From: Chitinophaga rhizophila
GTDB taxonomy: Bacteria; Bacteroidota; Bacteroidia; Chitinophagales; Chitinophagaceae
Assembly (NCBI RefSeq): GCF_019492185.1
Contig: NZ_JAICCF010000002.1
Coordinates: forward strand, 868,001-932,000
Length of the DNA stretch: 64,000 nucleotides
Direction of reading: 5' to 3'
Shown piece after piece: positions 45,359-53,518 of this stretch; position 1 is the stretch's first letter; each line of letters opens with the position of its first letter. The notes under the pieces are model-generated. The model did not search any database. It was not told the origin of the DNA and saw only the letters and a list, made by a program, of their open reading frames with translations. Made by a program: the position numbers and the translations under genes.

Positions 45359-45786
45359 GCATCAGCCAGGTAATACCACAAGTTAATTAAAAAAGCGAAA
45401 GGGCGAAAGAATTCGCCCCTTCTTCCTATTAACCGAATACACCTACTGAAAATATGGAACAAGGCAGGCATTCCTGCCTGTACCACATTAAGTTGAATAA
45501 ATATCGGCCCACAAAGCCTGGATATATATAGAATATTAGTTTCGTAACGGTTAATAGCAACAGGTCTATGGATATAGTTATAGTAAGATCATTGTGACCT
45601 TATACGACTTCTCTTGACCACGTTGGGAATAATATATTAAACGGTGCATTACATGAACCGGTCAACACGATACAATAAATTGCAGGAAATTCGAGAGGAT
45701 GTGGAAAATTACCGAAGGGTTTCTCCCCGGTTACGACCGGGAACAGAACAAATTTAAAAAGGTTTTCTTAAAACTAAAAAATAATT
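45359..45786. other. 430-bp intergenic region
   Basis: No gene seen. It holds the terminator-like hairpin at 45401-45418, a small GGCAGG/CCTGCC hairpin (45463-45478), and the leader of the TPR-kinase gene; no clear Bacteroidota promoter was found. Confidence 0.5.
45401..45418 (-). terminator. Probable terminator between cmk and the kinase operon
   Basis: GGGCGAA (45401-45407) / TTCGCCC (45412-45418) with T-rich sequence beyond it on the minus strand. Confidence 0.55.
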
Positions 45787-46473
45787 TCAGGATTGTACCA
45801 AAACAGCGTCTTCTATCCATTGCATTACCAGCTTCAGCTGTTCATCCTGAGTGAGCTGACTGTTGTCTAATATGATCGCATCTTCTGCTTTTCTGAGGGG
45901 ACTGATTTCCCTATTAGTGTCAATATAGTCCCGCAGTTCAAGGTTTTCTTTTACCTCGTGAATACTAATATTTTTATTCTTAGCATAGAGCTCCTTGAAC
46001 CTGCGTTCAACACGAATGGCTGTATCAGCGGTCATAAAGATTTTCAGTTCTGCATCCGGGAACACGGTAGTACCGATATCCCTTCCATCCATCACTATAC
46101 CTTTTCGGGTACCCATATTCTGCTGCTGGGCTACTGCAAATTCACGCACTTCTTTTACAGCGGCGACCTCGCTTACTTTTTCAGCAACCAGCATCTCCCT
46201 GATCATATGCTCCACGTTTTCCCCATTGAGGGTAATTTCGGAGGACTGTGTCATGGGATTAAATTCAAACTCTAGGTGAATGTTACCTAATGCCTCTTTC
46301 ACTGCTTCATGATCGGCCCAGTCCACCCGGTTCTGAATAAAGTACAGGGTTATAGCACGATACATGGCTCCGCTATCAATGTAGACATAGTCCAGCTGCG
46401 CTGCCAGTTGTTTGGCAAGCGTACTCTTTCCACATGAAGAATAACCATCTATAGTGATAATAATTTTTTTCAA
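45787..46473 (-). CDS. cmk: Cytidylate kinase
   Basis: Nucleotide kinase of 228 residues that phosphorylates CMP/dCMP. It has the P-loop in TIDGYSSCGKSTLAKQLA, DSGAMYRAITLYFI, VMDGRDIGTTVFPDAELKIFMTA and RLRE-type lid motifs. It starts with TTG at 46473; no in-frame ATG precedes the P-loop. A near-consensus promoter octamer (TAACTTTA, 46514-46521 on the minus strand) lies 40 bp before. cmk, ispH and rpsA neighbour each other in many bacteria; here they lie within 9 kb but not adjacent. Confidence 0.94.
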   Translation of the reverse strand: MKKIIITIDGYSSCGKSTLAKQLAAQLDYVYIDSGAMYRAITLYFIQNRVDWADHEAVKEALGNIHLEFEFNPMTQSSEITLNGENVEHMIREMLVAEKVSEVAAVKEVREFAVAQQQNMGTRKGIVMDGRDIGTTVFPDAELKIFMTADTAIRVERRFKELYAKNKNISIHEVKENLELRDYIDTNREISPLRKAEDAIILDNSQLTQDEQLKLVMQWIEDAVLVQS

Positions 46474-46579
46474 AACCCCTGTTGTTAAATGCTGTACAAA
46501 AAATTAGACGCTGTAAAGTTAAAGGAAAAATACAGAATCGGAAAGGTTAGTCCGCAGGGTTTCCTTAAATAAAAACAGG

Positions 46580-46612
46580 AAAGGCCGCCGGTTATCATCA
46601 CCTGCGGCTTTT
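46580..46612 (-). terminator. Probable terminator of the surface-protein operon
   Basis: AAGGCCGC.. (46581 on) pairs with the CCTGCGGCTT segment ending at 46610, and the minus strand continues CCTGTTTTTATTT. It is 25 bp after the stop of the T9SS protein gene. Confidence 0.6.
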
Positions 46613-46634
46613 CTCTTTAATAACATCATCTGTA

Positions 46635-48206
46635 TCAATGGTCTATCACAATTACTTTGGATACCCAGGCTTGTTTTCCACTGTCTTTATGCGTCAGCAC
46701 AAGGAAATAAGTGCCGGTAGGCATATCCCTGATATTCACCTCACTTTCACCGATCATCTCCAGTCTGCGGATCTGTTGCCCCCATGTATCGATCACCTGG
46801 ACGATCAACGGCGTTTTAATACCTCTCACCTTCACTTTAAACTGACCATAGTTCGGATTCGGGAATACGGTAGCCGTAATCAATGGCCCTACTTCCCTCA
46901 CATCAGTATATACATATTTACCCGTGGTGGATACTGCTTTGATACGGTAGTAGCTCCAGCCGTCGTAATCATTGGTATCCTGGAAATAATAGTCCAGTCG
47001 GGTAGTACTATACCCTCCCGGCGCTTTGGTAGCAACGGTAGCAATCTTCTTAAAGGATGTCTCATTATCCAGCATACGCTCAATCTCAAACACCGCATTA
47101 TTTGTTTCCCTGCTGGTTGCCCACACGATATCAACCAGGGAATAGCTGACACGGTAAGCATTAAAATAAATAAAATCTGCAGGCAGATAAGAAGACATGG
47201 AAGACAACTTGGTAAAATAGGCATTAGTACCTATCCCCTCAAAACTGCGCGAGTGCATGGTAGCTGCCTGCTGCATAGGATGGGTCGTCAATGAACCCTC
47301 TTTCATATTATCATTGGACGAGGTACGAAGCTCCCAGTTGTCATTGGTGAAGTGACTAATGTAGCTACTCAGGCGATTCATTTTAAACTCCTCTCCTTCT
47401 GTATCATCCATGTGTTGCAAAGCAATATTGGTCGGCGCAATAGCGAAACTGTTTTCCTGACCCAGGTTCCAGGTTTTGAACACTACACTGTCATATATCA
47501 CTTTGCCGGCGATAGCTTTAACATATACACTATCAAATACCCTGGCTTTAAAATCTTCCGGATTTCCGTCATACAGCACACCAGCAGGCGCATAGTTTGT
47601 AGCGCTTGTGCCTATAGGAAAAACCACCTTTCCAGAGGTACTGCTTAGCTTTGCACGATACAGGAAGCCGCCGGCAGTCTCTGTACCAGTTACAATAAAC
47701 CGCTGATCGCTATAACCGCTGATGGTACCAGGATTATTATATCCTACCATCAGATTCCATCCATTCAAATATACATGTCCGTTAGTGAGCTGTAGTGTAT
47801 TCCGTATGCGCAGGTCATTCAGATCAGCCAGCACAACACCATTGGCGTTACTGACCTCCAGGTTAGGAAAGCTTGGTCCTGCTTTGGCAGCCAGGCTATA
47901 TCCACCAGCAATAGTCTGTTGACCATTGATGCCCGCAAAACGGAAAATCCCGCCCATTCCCCCAATTCCTGAAGGACTTTCATCTGACAGCAACGCGTTA
48001 TAACCGTTGGTCCATTGCTGCCCCAGGAAATACAGCACAGAGGAGGGGCTTGACCCCAGTGTACCGTCATTGGTGACATCACCGAAGAAAGCGACATTGC
48101 CAAAACTCCACACCTTACCGTCAGCAGGAATATAAGCCGCCTGTTGTGCAGTAAGGGTTTCGATGGAAAGCACCAGAAAACATAATATGAGTAAATATCT
48201 CTTCAT
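46635..48206 (-). CDS. T9SS type A sorting-domain surface protein
   Basis: Exported protein of 523 residues with signal peptide (MKRYLLILCFLVLSIETLTAQ). The body is beta-rich and has no recognised enzymatic domain. A fibronectin-like segment (about 350-430) precedes a C-terminal domain of about 80 residues (ATVFPNPNYGQFKVKV, DTWGQQIRRLE, MPTGTYFLVLTHKDSGK, VSKVIVIDH) with the type A sorting-signal pattern of type IX secretion cargo. It is the last gene of three colinear surface-protein genes (gap 48 bp to the fibre-like protein upstream). It is likely attached to the cell surface or secreted. Confidence 0.9.
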   Translation of the reverse strand: MKRYLLILCFLVLSIETLTAQQAAYIPADGKVWSFGNVAFFGDVTNDGTLGSSPSSVLYFLGQQWTNGYNALLSDESPSGIGGMGGIFRFAGINGQQTIAGGYSLAAKAGPSFPNLEVSNANGVVLADLNDLRIRNTLQLTNGHVYLNGWNLMVGYNNPGTISGYSDQRFIVTGTETAGGFLYRAKLSSTSGKVVFPIGTSATNYAPAGVLYDGNPEDFKARVFDSVYVKAIAGKVIYDSVVFKTWNLGQENSFAIAPTNIALQHMDDTEGEEFKMNRLSSYISHFTNDNWELRTSSNDNMKEGSLTTHPMQQAATMHSRSFEGIGTNAYFTKLSSMSSYLPADFIYFNAYRVSYSLVDIVWATSRETNNAVFEIERMLDNETSFKKIATVATKAPGGYSTTRLDYYFQDTNDYDGWSYYRIKAVSTTGKYVYTDVREVGPLITATVFPNPNYGQFKVKVRGIKTPLIVQVIDTWGQQIRRLEMIGESEVNIRDMPTGTYFLVLTHKDSGKQAWVSKVIVIDH

Positions 48207-48254
48207 GCAGGTACAATGCGTTTGCTATCGCCGCTTATACTTTTATAAATTTAT

Positions 48255-50990
48255 TTATGGTACAAGACCGGTCACAACCCATCTGTTATCAGCACCTGAG
48301 TATATCAGCGAAACAGTACCGGCACCGTTCGTACGCACGTTACCATTAGCCAGTATTCTGTTAGCCTGGGTACCGGATGTATTATCGCCAATGATCATGT
48401 CGTTGTTTGTTGTATTGTACAAAGTGATCATACGACCATCCGTACCGCCGATAATACTATTGATAGTAAAATCGTTTCCAGGACCGGTAATCCGGATAAA
48501 AGAAGCGGTGCCGATGTTTATATTATTATGGTTATTACCTGACAGGTTCAAAGTACCTGTGGACACTGATAATGTAGTGAATGTACCACTGGCAGGGTTG
48601 GTAGTACCTATTGCCATACCATCCAGAGAAGTACCCTGTCTTACATCGCCGTTGCTGGCAATAACCAATGGGGCACCACTGCCTGAAGCCAGGTTAGTAA
48701 TGCGTATTGCGTCATTGTTTGCATTGACATGTAAACGTTTTACAGGCGTTGCACCTCCCAGACCAATACCCACGTTGAGATTCTGCATTCTCATAATCTC
48801 TGTAAATGTTGGACCGGTATAGTTATAACTTTTAAAAACGATAGGTTCATCGCCATCATCACCGACAATAAATTCAAATCCACCATTATTATTCACTCCG
48901 GTAGCGCCGAACTCAAAGTAATCAGTTCCGGCCGAGCAACCTTTCATACGGAAGTTACCGTCAGCAGTTGTCCACATTTTAGGCTTGTAGAAGTTAACAG
49001 ATGCAGGTACTGCAAACTGTAATGCAGAGCGCATATGTGTAACCATCTCATCATTGTCAGTATAGTCTGCATAGCCTTCAGTAAGTCCCAAAGTTTGTCT
49101 GCGGCCAAATTCCAGCAATGGGATGTTATTGGAACGGATCACCATTTTATTATCATCGGTGGTGCCTAGAAACTGGTTGTTGGCATTAACATTACTGTTA
49201 CCCGAGATTAACCAGTTATTGGCAGCCGCGTTCTGTGTAACGATGACATCACCGTTGTTATTGATGGATAATACTTTGCTGTTATATGTCTGTACAGTAG
49301 CGTTATTCAGGTCTCTCAGCCGAAGGCCGGATACACCGGTACCGTTCACAGTACCACCTACTTCCAGTGTATTGGCAGGGTTATTTATACCTACACCGAG
49401 ACGGTTATTGGTATTATCCCAAAACAGGTTTGCATTCTTCTGTGACACCACACCACCATTACCTGCAAACAGTATGGAACCGGTTGTCATAGATGGCAAT
49501 GAGAAGGTGCCACCTACACTACCATTACCGCTGATAGCATAACTGGCAGTTTGCGTACCTGAACCGATGTTCTGTATATAGTTGCCGGAACCAGCGGGAA
49601 GATCGGCAGCAGCCAATGCACTGCCTGTCGTAACACGGCCTTTACTATCCACAGTCACTTTGGTATAAGTACCAGCGGTTACGCCGGTATTAGCCAGCGT
49701 AACGGGAATATTGGTAGTACCGCTACCGGTGGCATCTCCTGATAGCGTAATATTGGTAGCAGAGGCAGCAGGCGTATAATATTCAAATCCATTGCCACCA
49801 GCGTTGACCCTGATGGATTGTCCGGCAGAACCGAAGTAACCAAGACCAAGTCCACCCCTTGCAATAGGGAATACACCATTGGTAATCTTACTGGCATCAA
49901 GGTTTGGAATATCGCCGGCAGAAAGGGTTGTACCGTAGGTAACCCTACCTTTCGCATCGGTGGTTACCTTGGTATAAGTACCCGCAGTGCCGACATTAAC
50001 GAGGGAGGTATTAACAGAATAGAAGTTACCTGTAGCAGTTACATCTCCGTTGAAATTAGGAGATGATGTCAAAGCAACATAATCATTGGACCATTCTACA
50101 CCAGTACCATCTGGTCTTACTCTAAGTACATCTCTGGCAGAGCCGAGGTAGTTGATACCGGTACCACCTCTTTGATAAGGCAGCACACCACTGGTAATCT
50201 TACCAGCATCAATATCAGGAATATCATTACCATCCAGCGCTCTGAAGGAAGGAGCGCCTGTTCCCCAAACGGGAGAGGCGAATACCTGTCTTTGCGGCTG
50301 GTTGTTGAAAGTTGCGGTCAGTGTACCGGAAGAAGTTACCGGACTATTAGTTACGTTAAAGATGGAAGGCAGCGACAATCCTACTGAAGTTACAGAACCG
50401 GAAGTACCGGCTGTTGGCGCTCTGGGCACCCATGATGCTGATCCGTTATCCCAGGTCAGAACATCATTATTATTTGGATTGGTATTGGCAATGTTGCGCC
50501 CCCGGAGCTGAGAAGCATTCCAGATAGCGGAGGTATTCAGTGCTGAGATCACGCCAGCAGCGTTCAGGTTGATGCCTGTGCCGGCACTGAATGCTGACCT
50601 GGCTCTTGCGTCTGTATAGTATAGATTTACAGATTCAGCAATATTGTTGGTGGTTAAGGTTACAGCGGGACCAGTTTGCCCGTTAACGGATGTAATACTA
50701 TTGGTTTCGTCGATTAGTTTCCTCCAGATACCGTTTTTCCTTACGTATAAAGTTCTGTCAGGAACGTAGTAAATAAGCATACCGTCTGGCGCTGTGTTTA
50801 ACGGCGCGACGGCATAGTTGCTTACACGGGGCAATAACAAACCCTGTTTATCACTGTTCAGTTCTAACAGTGCTGACTTCTCGATCACTGCAGGAGCGGT
50901 GCCCAATTTCAGTTGCTGGGCACGTACAAGCGCCGGAAGCAGCAGTACGCACAAGCTCAGGAGACCACTGCGACAATTCAATATTTTCAT
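48255..50990 (-). CDS. Phage-tail-fibre-like repeat protein, exported
   Basis: Large exported protein of 911 residues, beta-rich, Gly/Asn/Thr-rich and almost free of Cys. After the signal peptide (SLCVLLLPALVRAQ) comes a roughly 80-residue domain with SALLELNSDKQGLLLPR, shared with the neighbouring protein. The middle contains repeats that resemble phage tail fibres: GTYTKVTTDAKGRVTYG and GTYTKVTVDSKGRVTTG, each followed by an ITxGVxPxxRGGxGxxYxGSA unit. The C-terminal half has more beta repeats and ends NRWVVTGLVP. There is no sorting domain. Function unknown; adhesion or surface-fibre formation is inferred. Confidence 0.75.
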   Translation of the reverse strand: MKILNCRSGLLSLCVLLLPALVRAQQLKLGTAPAVIEKSALLELNSDKQGLLLPRVSNYAVAPLNTAPDGMLIYYVPDRTLYVRKNGIWRKLIDETNSITSVNGQTGPAVTLTTNNIAESVNLYYTDARARSAFSAGTGINLNAAGVISALNTSAIWNASQLRGRNIANTNPNNNDVLTWDNGSASWVPRAPTAGTSGSVTSVGLSLPSIFNVTNSPVTSSGTLTATFNNQPQRQVFASPVWGTGAPSFRALDGNDIPDIDAGKITSGVLPYQRGGTGINYLGSARDVLRVRPDGTGVEWSNDYVALTSSPNFNGDVTATGNFYSVNTSLVNVGTAGTYTKVTTDAKGRVTYGTTLSAGDIPNLDASKITNGVFPIARGGLGLGYFGSAGQSIRVNAGGNGFEYYTPAASATNITLSGDATGSGTTNIPVTLANTGVTAGTYTKVTVDSKGRVTTGSALAAADLPAGSGNYIQNIGSGTQTASYAISGNGSVGGTFSLPSMTTGSILFAGNGGVVSQKNANLFWDNTNNRLGVGINNPANTLEVGGTVNGTGVSGLRLRDLNNATVQTYNSKVLSINNNGDVIVTQNAAANNWLISGNSNVNANNQFLGTTDDNKMVIRSNNIPLLEFGRRQTLGLTEGYADYTDNDEMVTHMRSALQFAVPASVNFYKPKMWTTADGNFRMKGCSAGTDYFEFGATGVNNNGGFEFIVGDDGDEPIVFKSYNYTGPTFTEIMRMQNLNVGIGLGGATPVKRLHVNANNDAIRITNLASGSGAPLVIASNGDVRQGTSLDGMAIGTTNPASGTFTTLSVSTGTLNLSGNNHNNINIGTASFIRITGPGNDFTINSIIGGTDGRMITLYNTTNNDMIIGDNTSGTQANRILANGNVRTNGAGTVSLIYSGADNRWVVTGLVP

Positions 50991-51074
50991 AGGTCTTTAT
51001 AGGTTACAGGAAGTTTCAGATATACAAGGAATAACAGGAGCAGTAGAAGACTGCCCCTGTTAAGTAGATGTCTA

Positions 51075-52898
51075 TTATTTCCTGATGATGTACCAGTTGG
51101 TACCGTCTGTTTGTATAGTTACAAAGGTCCAGTCGTTGTAGATGGTATAATCAGCACCACCTTCAATTGTACCGGAAGTTGGCAGTATCCTTACAGCATG
51201 ATCAATATCGCCGTTACCTACTTTTTTGATGGTGTATATACGACCAGCAATAGCAGCGGAAGGAGCAGGCAGGGTAATAGTCAGCGCACTACCGGATGCA
51301 TCTGCCAGGACAGTATTGTCATTGTCAGTTACTGTGTAAGAAGCAGTAGTTCTGTAGATTCTCATCTGTACGGAACCATTTACTTCCAATGTTGAATTAG
51401 CAGGAGCAGCAGTACCTACAGCTACGCCAGCAGCGAAGCTTTTGTTACCTGCAAAGCTCTGGTTACCTGTTGATACAACACCTCGCTGCGCGGTGGTGTG
51501 TGCAGCATCAACTGCACTTGCATTAGGCAGGTTGAAAGACACTTCGTTTGCAGTTGCCTGGATATCGAAGTTAGCACCAATGCTGTCAGCTTTAAAGCTT
51601 ACGTTCACATTATCAGTAGCACCTGTACCGGCATTGATAGTGCGGATAGCTTTAGCGATAGCATCCAGATCAAAAGGACGTTTTGTAACAGTGCTACCTT
51701 CCCGTACTAACACGTCGTAAGTAGCAGCAGTAGCTGCATCTGCAACACTGTTCAGCGTTACAGAGCCATTGAGTGTAGTAGCATTGGTTACAGCAAGTGT
51801 ATTCAGTGTAGTAGCGCCGGTTACAGTCAGGGTATTACCCAGATTGGTTGCACCGGTAACACCAAGTGTATTGTTAATATTTGTAGCGCCGGTCAGTGTA
51901 GTCGCACCAGTTACATTCAGTGTATTACCTAAAGTGGTACCACCAGTTACGTTCAGGCTGTTATTAACAGTAGTGGCACCGTCAAAAGTCTTGTCGCCAC
52001 CGAAAGTCTGTGTACCTGCTGTTACAATACCAGCTTGTGTTGCACTGGCAGCAACCAGTTCAAGCCTGTAGCTGGCAGTAGCAGCATCATAAGTGATACG
52101 TCCACCTCTGTTCACTTCGGAAGCAGCAACAGTAGTAATGAAGTCAGCGATGGTCATATTGTTACCGCTGGAAAGAGCCTGCAGTTTATCCCAGTCTGAT
52201 TTTTTCAGGAAACCGTAAGTTGCTGTAGTAGATGCAGCCAGGATTGGTGCATTCACAGTGATTTCACCGGTAGTAGTGTTCTCAGTTACATTGAACTGTG
52301 TGTTAGCAGAATCAGCGCTGGTTTTGATGTTGGCAAACAGGCTGCTGAAAGCAGTTTGTGGTAAGGTTCTTTTTGACACAATACCTGTAGCGCTCAGCAT
52401 GACAACGTCGAGCAGGCTGTTATCCTGGTTAACAGTAGAGAAGTGCAGCTGACCATCTGTCTGTATGCCGATAGCTTCTGTACCATTGGTACGGAGAGAT
52501 AAAGGTCTTGCATCAGAAGTACCAAGGTAGTCGGTAGCGGTAGTACCAGCGTTACCTTTCAGGCTCCAGTTGGAGAGAGCGTCAGCAGCACTGGCAATTT
52601 TCACCCAGGCACCTGCTCTTCTCATGTATACCCCATCAGTAGCGGGAGTGCCACTAGCCAGGTATACGATCATTCCATCTACAGCATCTGTTCCGATAGC
52701 GGCGTCGATGGCGGTAAAGTTGGGGATTCTTGGTAATAAGAGACCTTGTTTGTTGCTACTCAGCTCAAGTATAGCTGATTTTGTGATGGTAGCCGGATTG
52801 TCACCAATCTTCATCTGGGCATTAGCTGCAGTAGCTGCGAGCGTAATACCGCCAGCCAGAACGAGCGTACGGGATGTGTTACGTATAACTGATTTCAT
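51075..52898 (-). CDS. Repeat-rich fibre-like exported protein, paralogue of the neighbour
   Basis: Exported protein of 607 residues. Signal peptide (MKSVIRNTSRTLVLAGGI... ending ANAQ), then an N-terminal domain with ITKSAILELSSNKQGLLLPR, the same block as in the 911-residue protein. A central run of about 12-residue repeats (VTGATTLGNTLN-type, about residues 300-380) should form a beta-solenoid stalk. The C-terminal part is a beta-rich cap (TVTDNDNTVLADASGSALTI; GTNWYIIRK). The frame extends upstream to 52958, but the ATG at 52898 starts the signal peptide. It is the first gene of the trio, 84 bp before the next. Confidence 0.75.
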   Translation of the reverse strand: MKSVIRNTSRTLVLAGGITLAATAANAQMKIGDNPATITKSAILELSSNKQGLLLPRIPNFTAIDAAIGTDAVDGMIVYLASGTPATDGVYMRRAGAWVKIASAADALSNWSLKGNAGTTATDYLGTSDARPLSLRTNGTEAIGIQTDGQLHFSTVNQDNSLLDVVMLSATGIVSKRTLPQTAFSSLFANIKTSADSANTQFNVTENTTTGEITVNAPILAASTTATYGFLKKSDWDKLQALSSGNNMTIADFITTVAASEVNRGGRITYDAATASYRLELVAASATQAGIVTAGTQTFGGDKTFDGATTVNNSLNVTGGTTLGNTLNVTGATTLTGATNINNTLGVTGATNLGNTLTVTGATTLNTLAVTNATTLNGSVTLNSVADAATAATYDVLVREGSTVTKRPFDLDAIAKAIRTINAGTGATDNVNVSFKADSIGANFDIQATANEVSFNLPNASAVDAAHTTAQRGVVSTGNQSFAGNKSFAAGVAVGTAAPANSTLEVNGSVQMRIYRTTASYTVTDNDNTVLADASGSALTITLPAPSAAIAGRIYTIKKVGNGDIDHAVRILPTSGTIEGGADYTIYNDWTFVTIQTDGTNWYIIRK

Positions 52899-53453
52899 AG
52901 TATAGGGATAGATAGATTTATGTTTATCTGTTAATAATAAAGTCCCGGTAATTTGCAAACGGAAACCTCCGTACCATGCATCAAAGAGTAGTCTTAACGT
53001 TTATCTGCAGTGAGGTAAACACACAAGACATAACCATCTGCGTTTGCAGTCAATTCGTTTTTCAGTAAAAATGCAGGTTAAAAAAAGGTGGATGCTTTAA
53101 TTGTTCACTATCGTTTACGAAGCAATGCTTATGCTGATTTACCGGATGTGCCCGGCTGTTTTTGTATGGTGCAAATATCTAATATTAATGAGATTCGGCT
53201 TATGACATGAACGTATCATTTTACAGCACAGAAGAGGTTTACACGCGATTGATAGTCACAGACTTATTTTTCAGGTGTAATTAAGTGCTGATAACCATAT
53301 CCCTGATTTCAGGGAGGGAAGCTTTTAAATAACACTTTCATGTTAGGATAATTTGCTATGAAAAGAGGGCGTGGGTAACTTAGGGGTGAACTAAAAAGGC
53401 GAATATCGGGTAACGGAGGAGGTAACATTGAGCGATATGCCAGCAGCCAGGGC
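52899..53453. other. 560-bp intergenic region upstream of the surface-protein trio
   Basis: No gene recognised. It must contain the promoter of the surface-protein genes; the best candidate octamers on the minus strand are only partial matches (for example GATATTTG near 53168-53175). An A-run and other low-complexity sequence are present. Confidence 0.45.
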
Positions 53454-53482
53454 AAAAAAAATCCCGGACTTTCGTCCGGGAT
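53454..53482 (-). terminator. Intrinsic terminator of clpC
   Basis: Perfect 9-bp stem ATCCCGGAC (53461-53469) / GTCCGGGAT (53474-53482) with a seven-T run on the minus strand (53454-53460), 36 bp after the clpC stop. Confidence 0.9.
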
Positions 53483-53518
53483 CTTATCGAAACAATTTCT
53501 ATCAACTATGGCTTATTG

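Noticed and set aside
48255..52898. Prophage tail module
   Set aside because: Only fibre-like proteins with signal peptides are present; there are no capsid, terminase, portal, sheath or baseplate genes.
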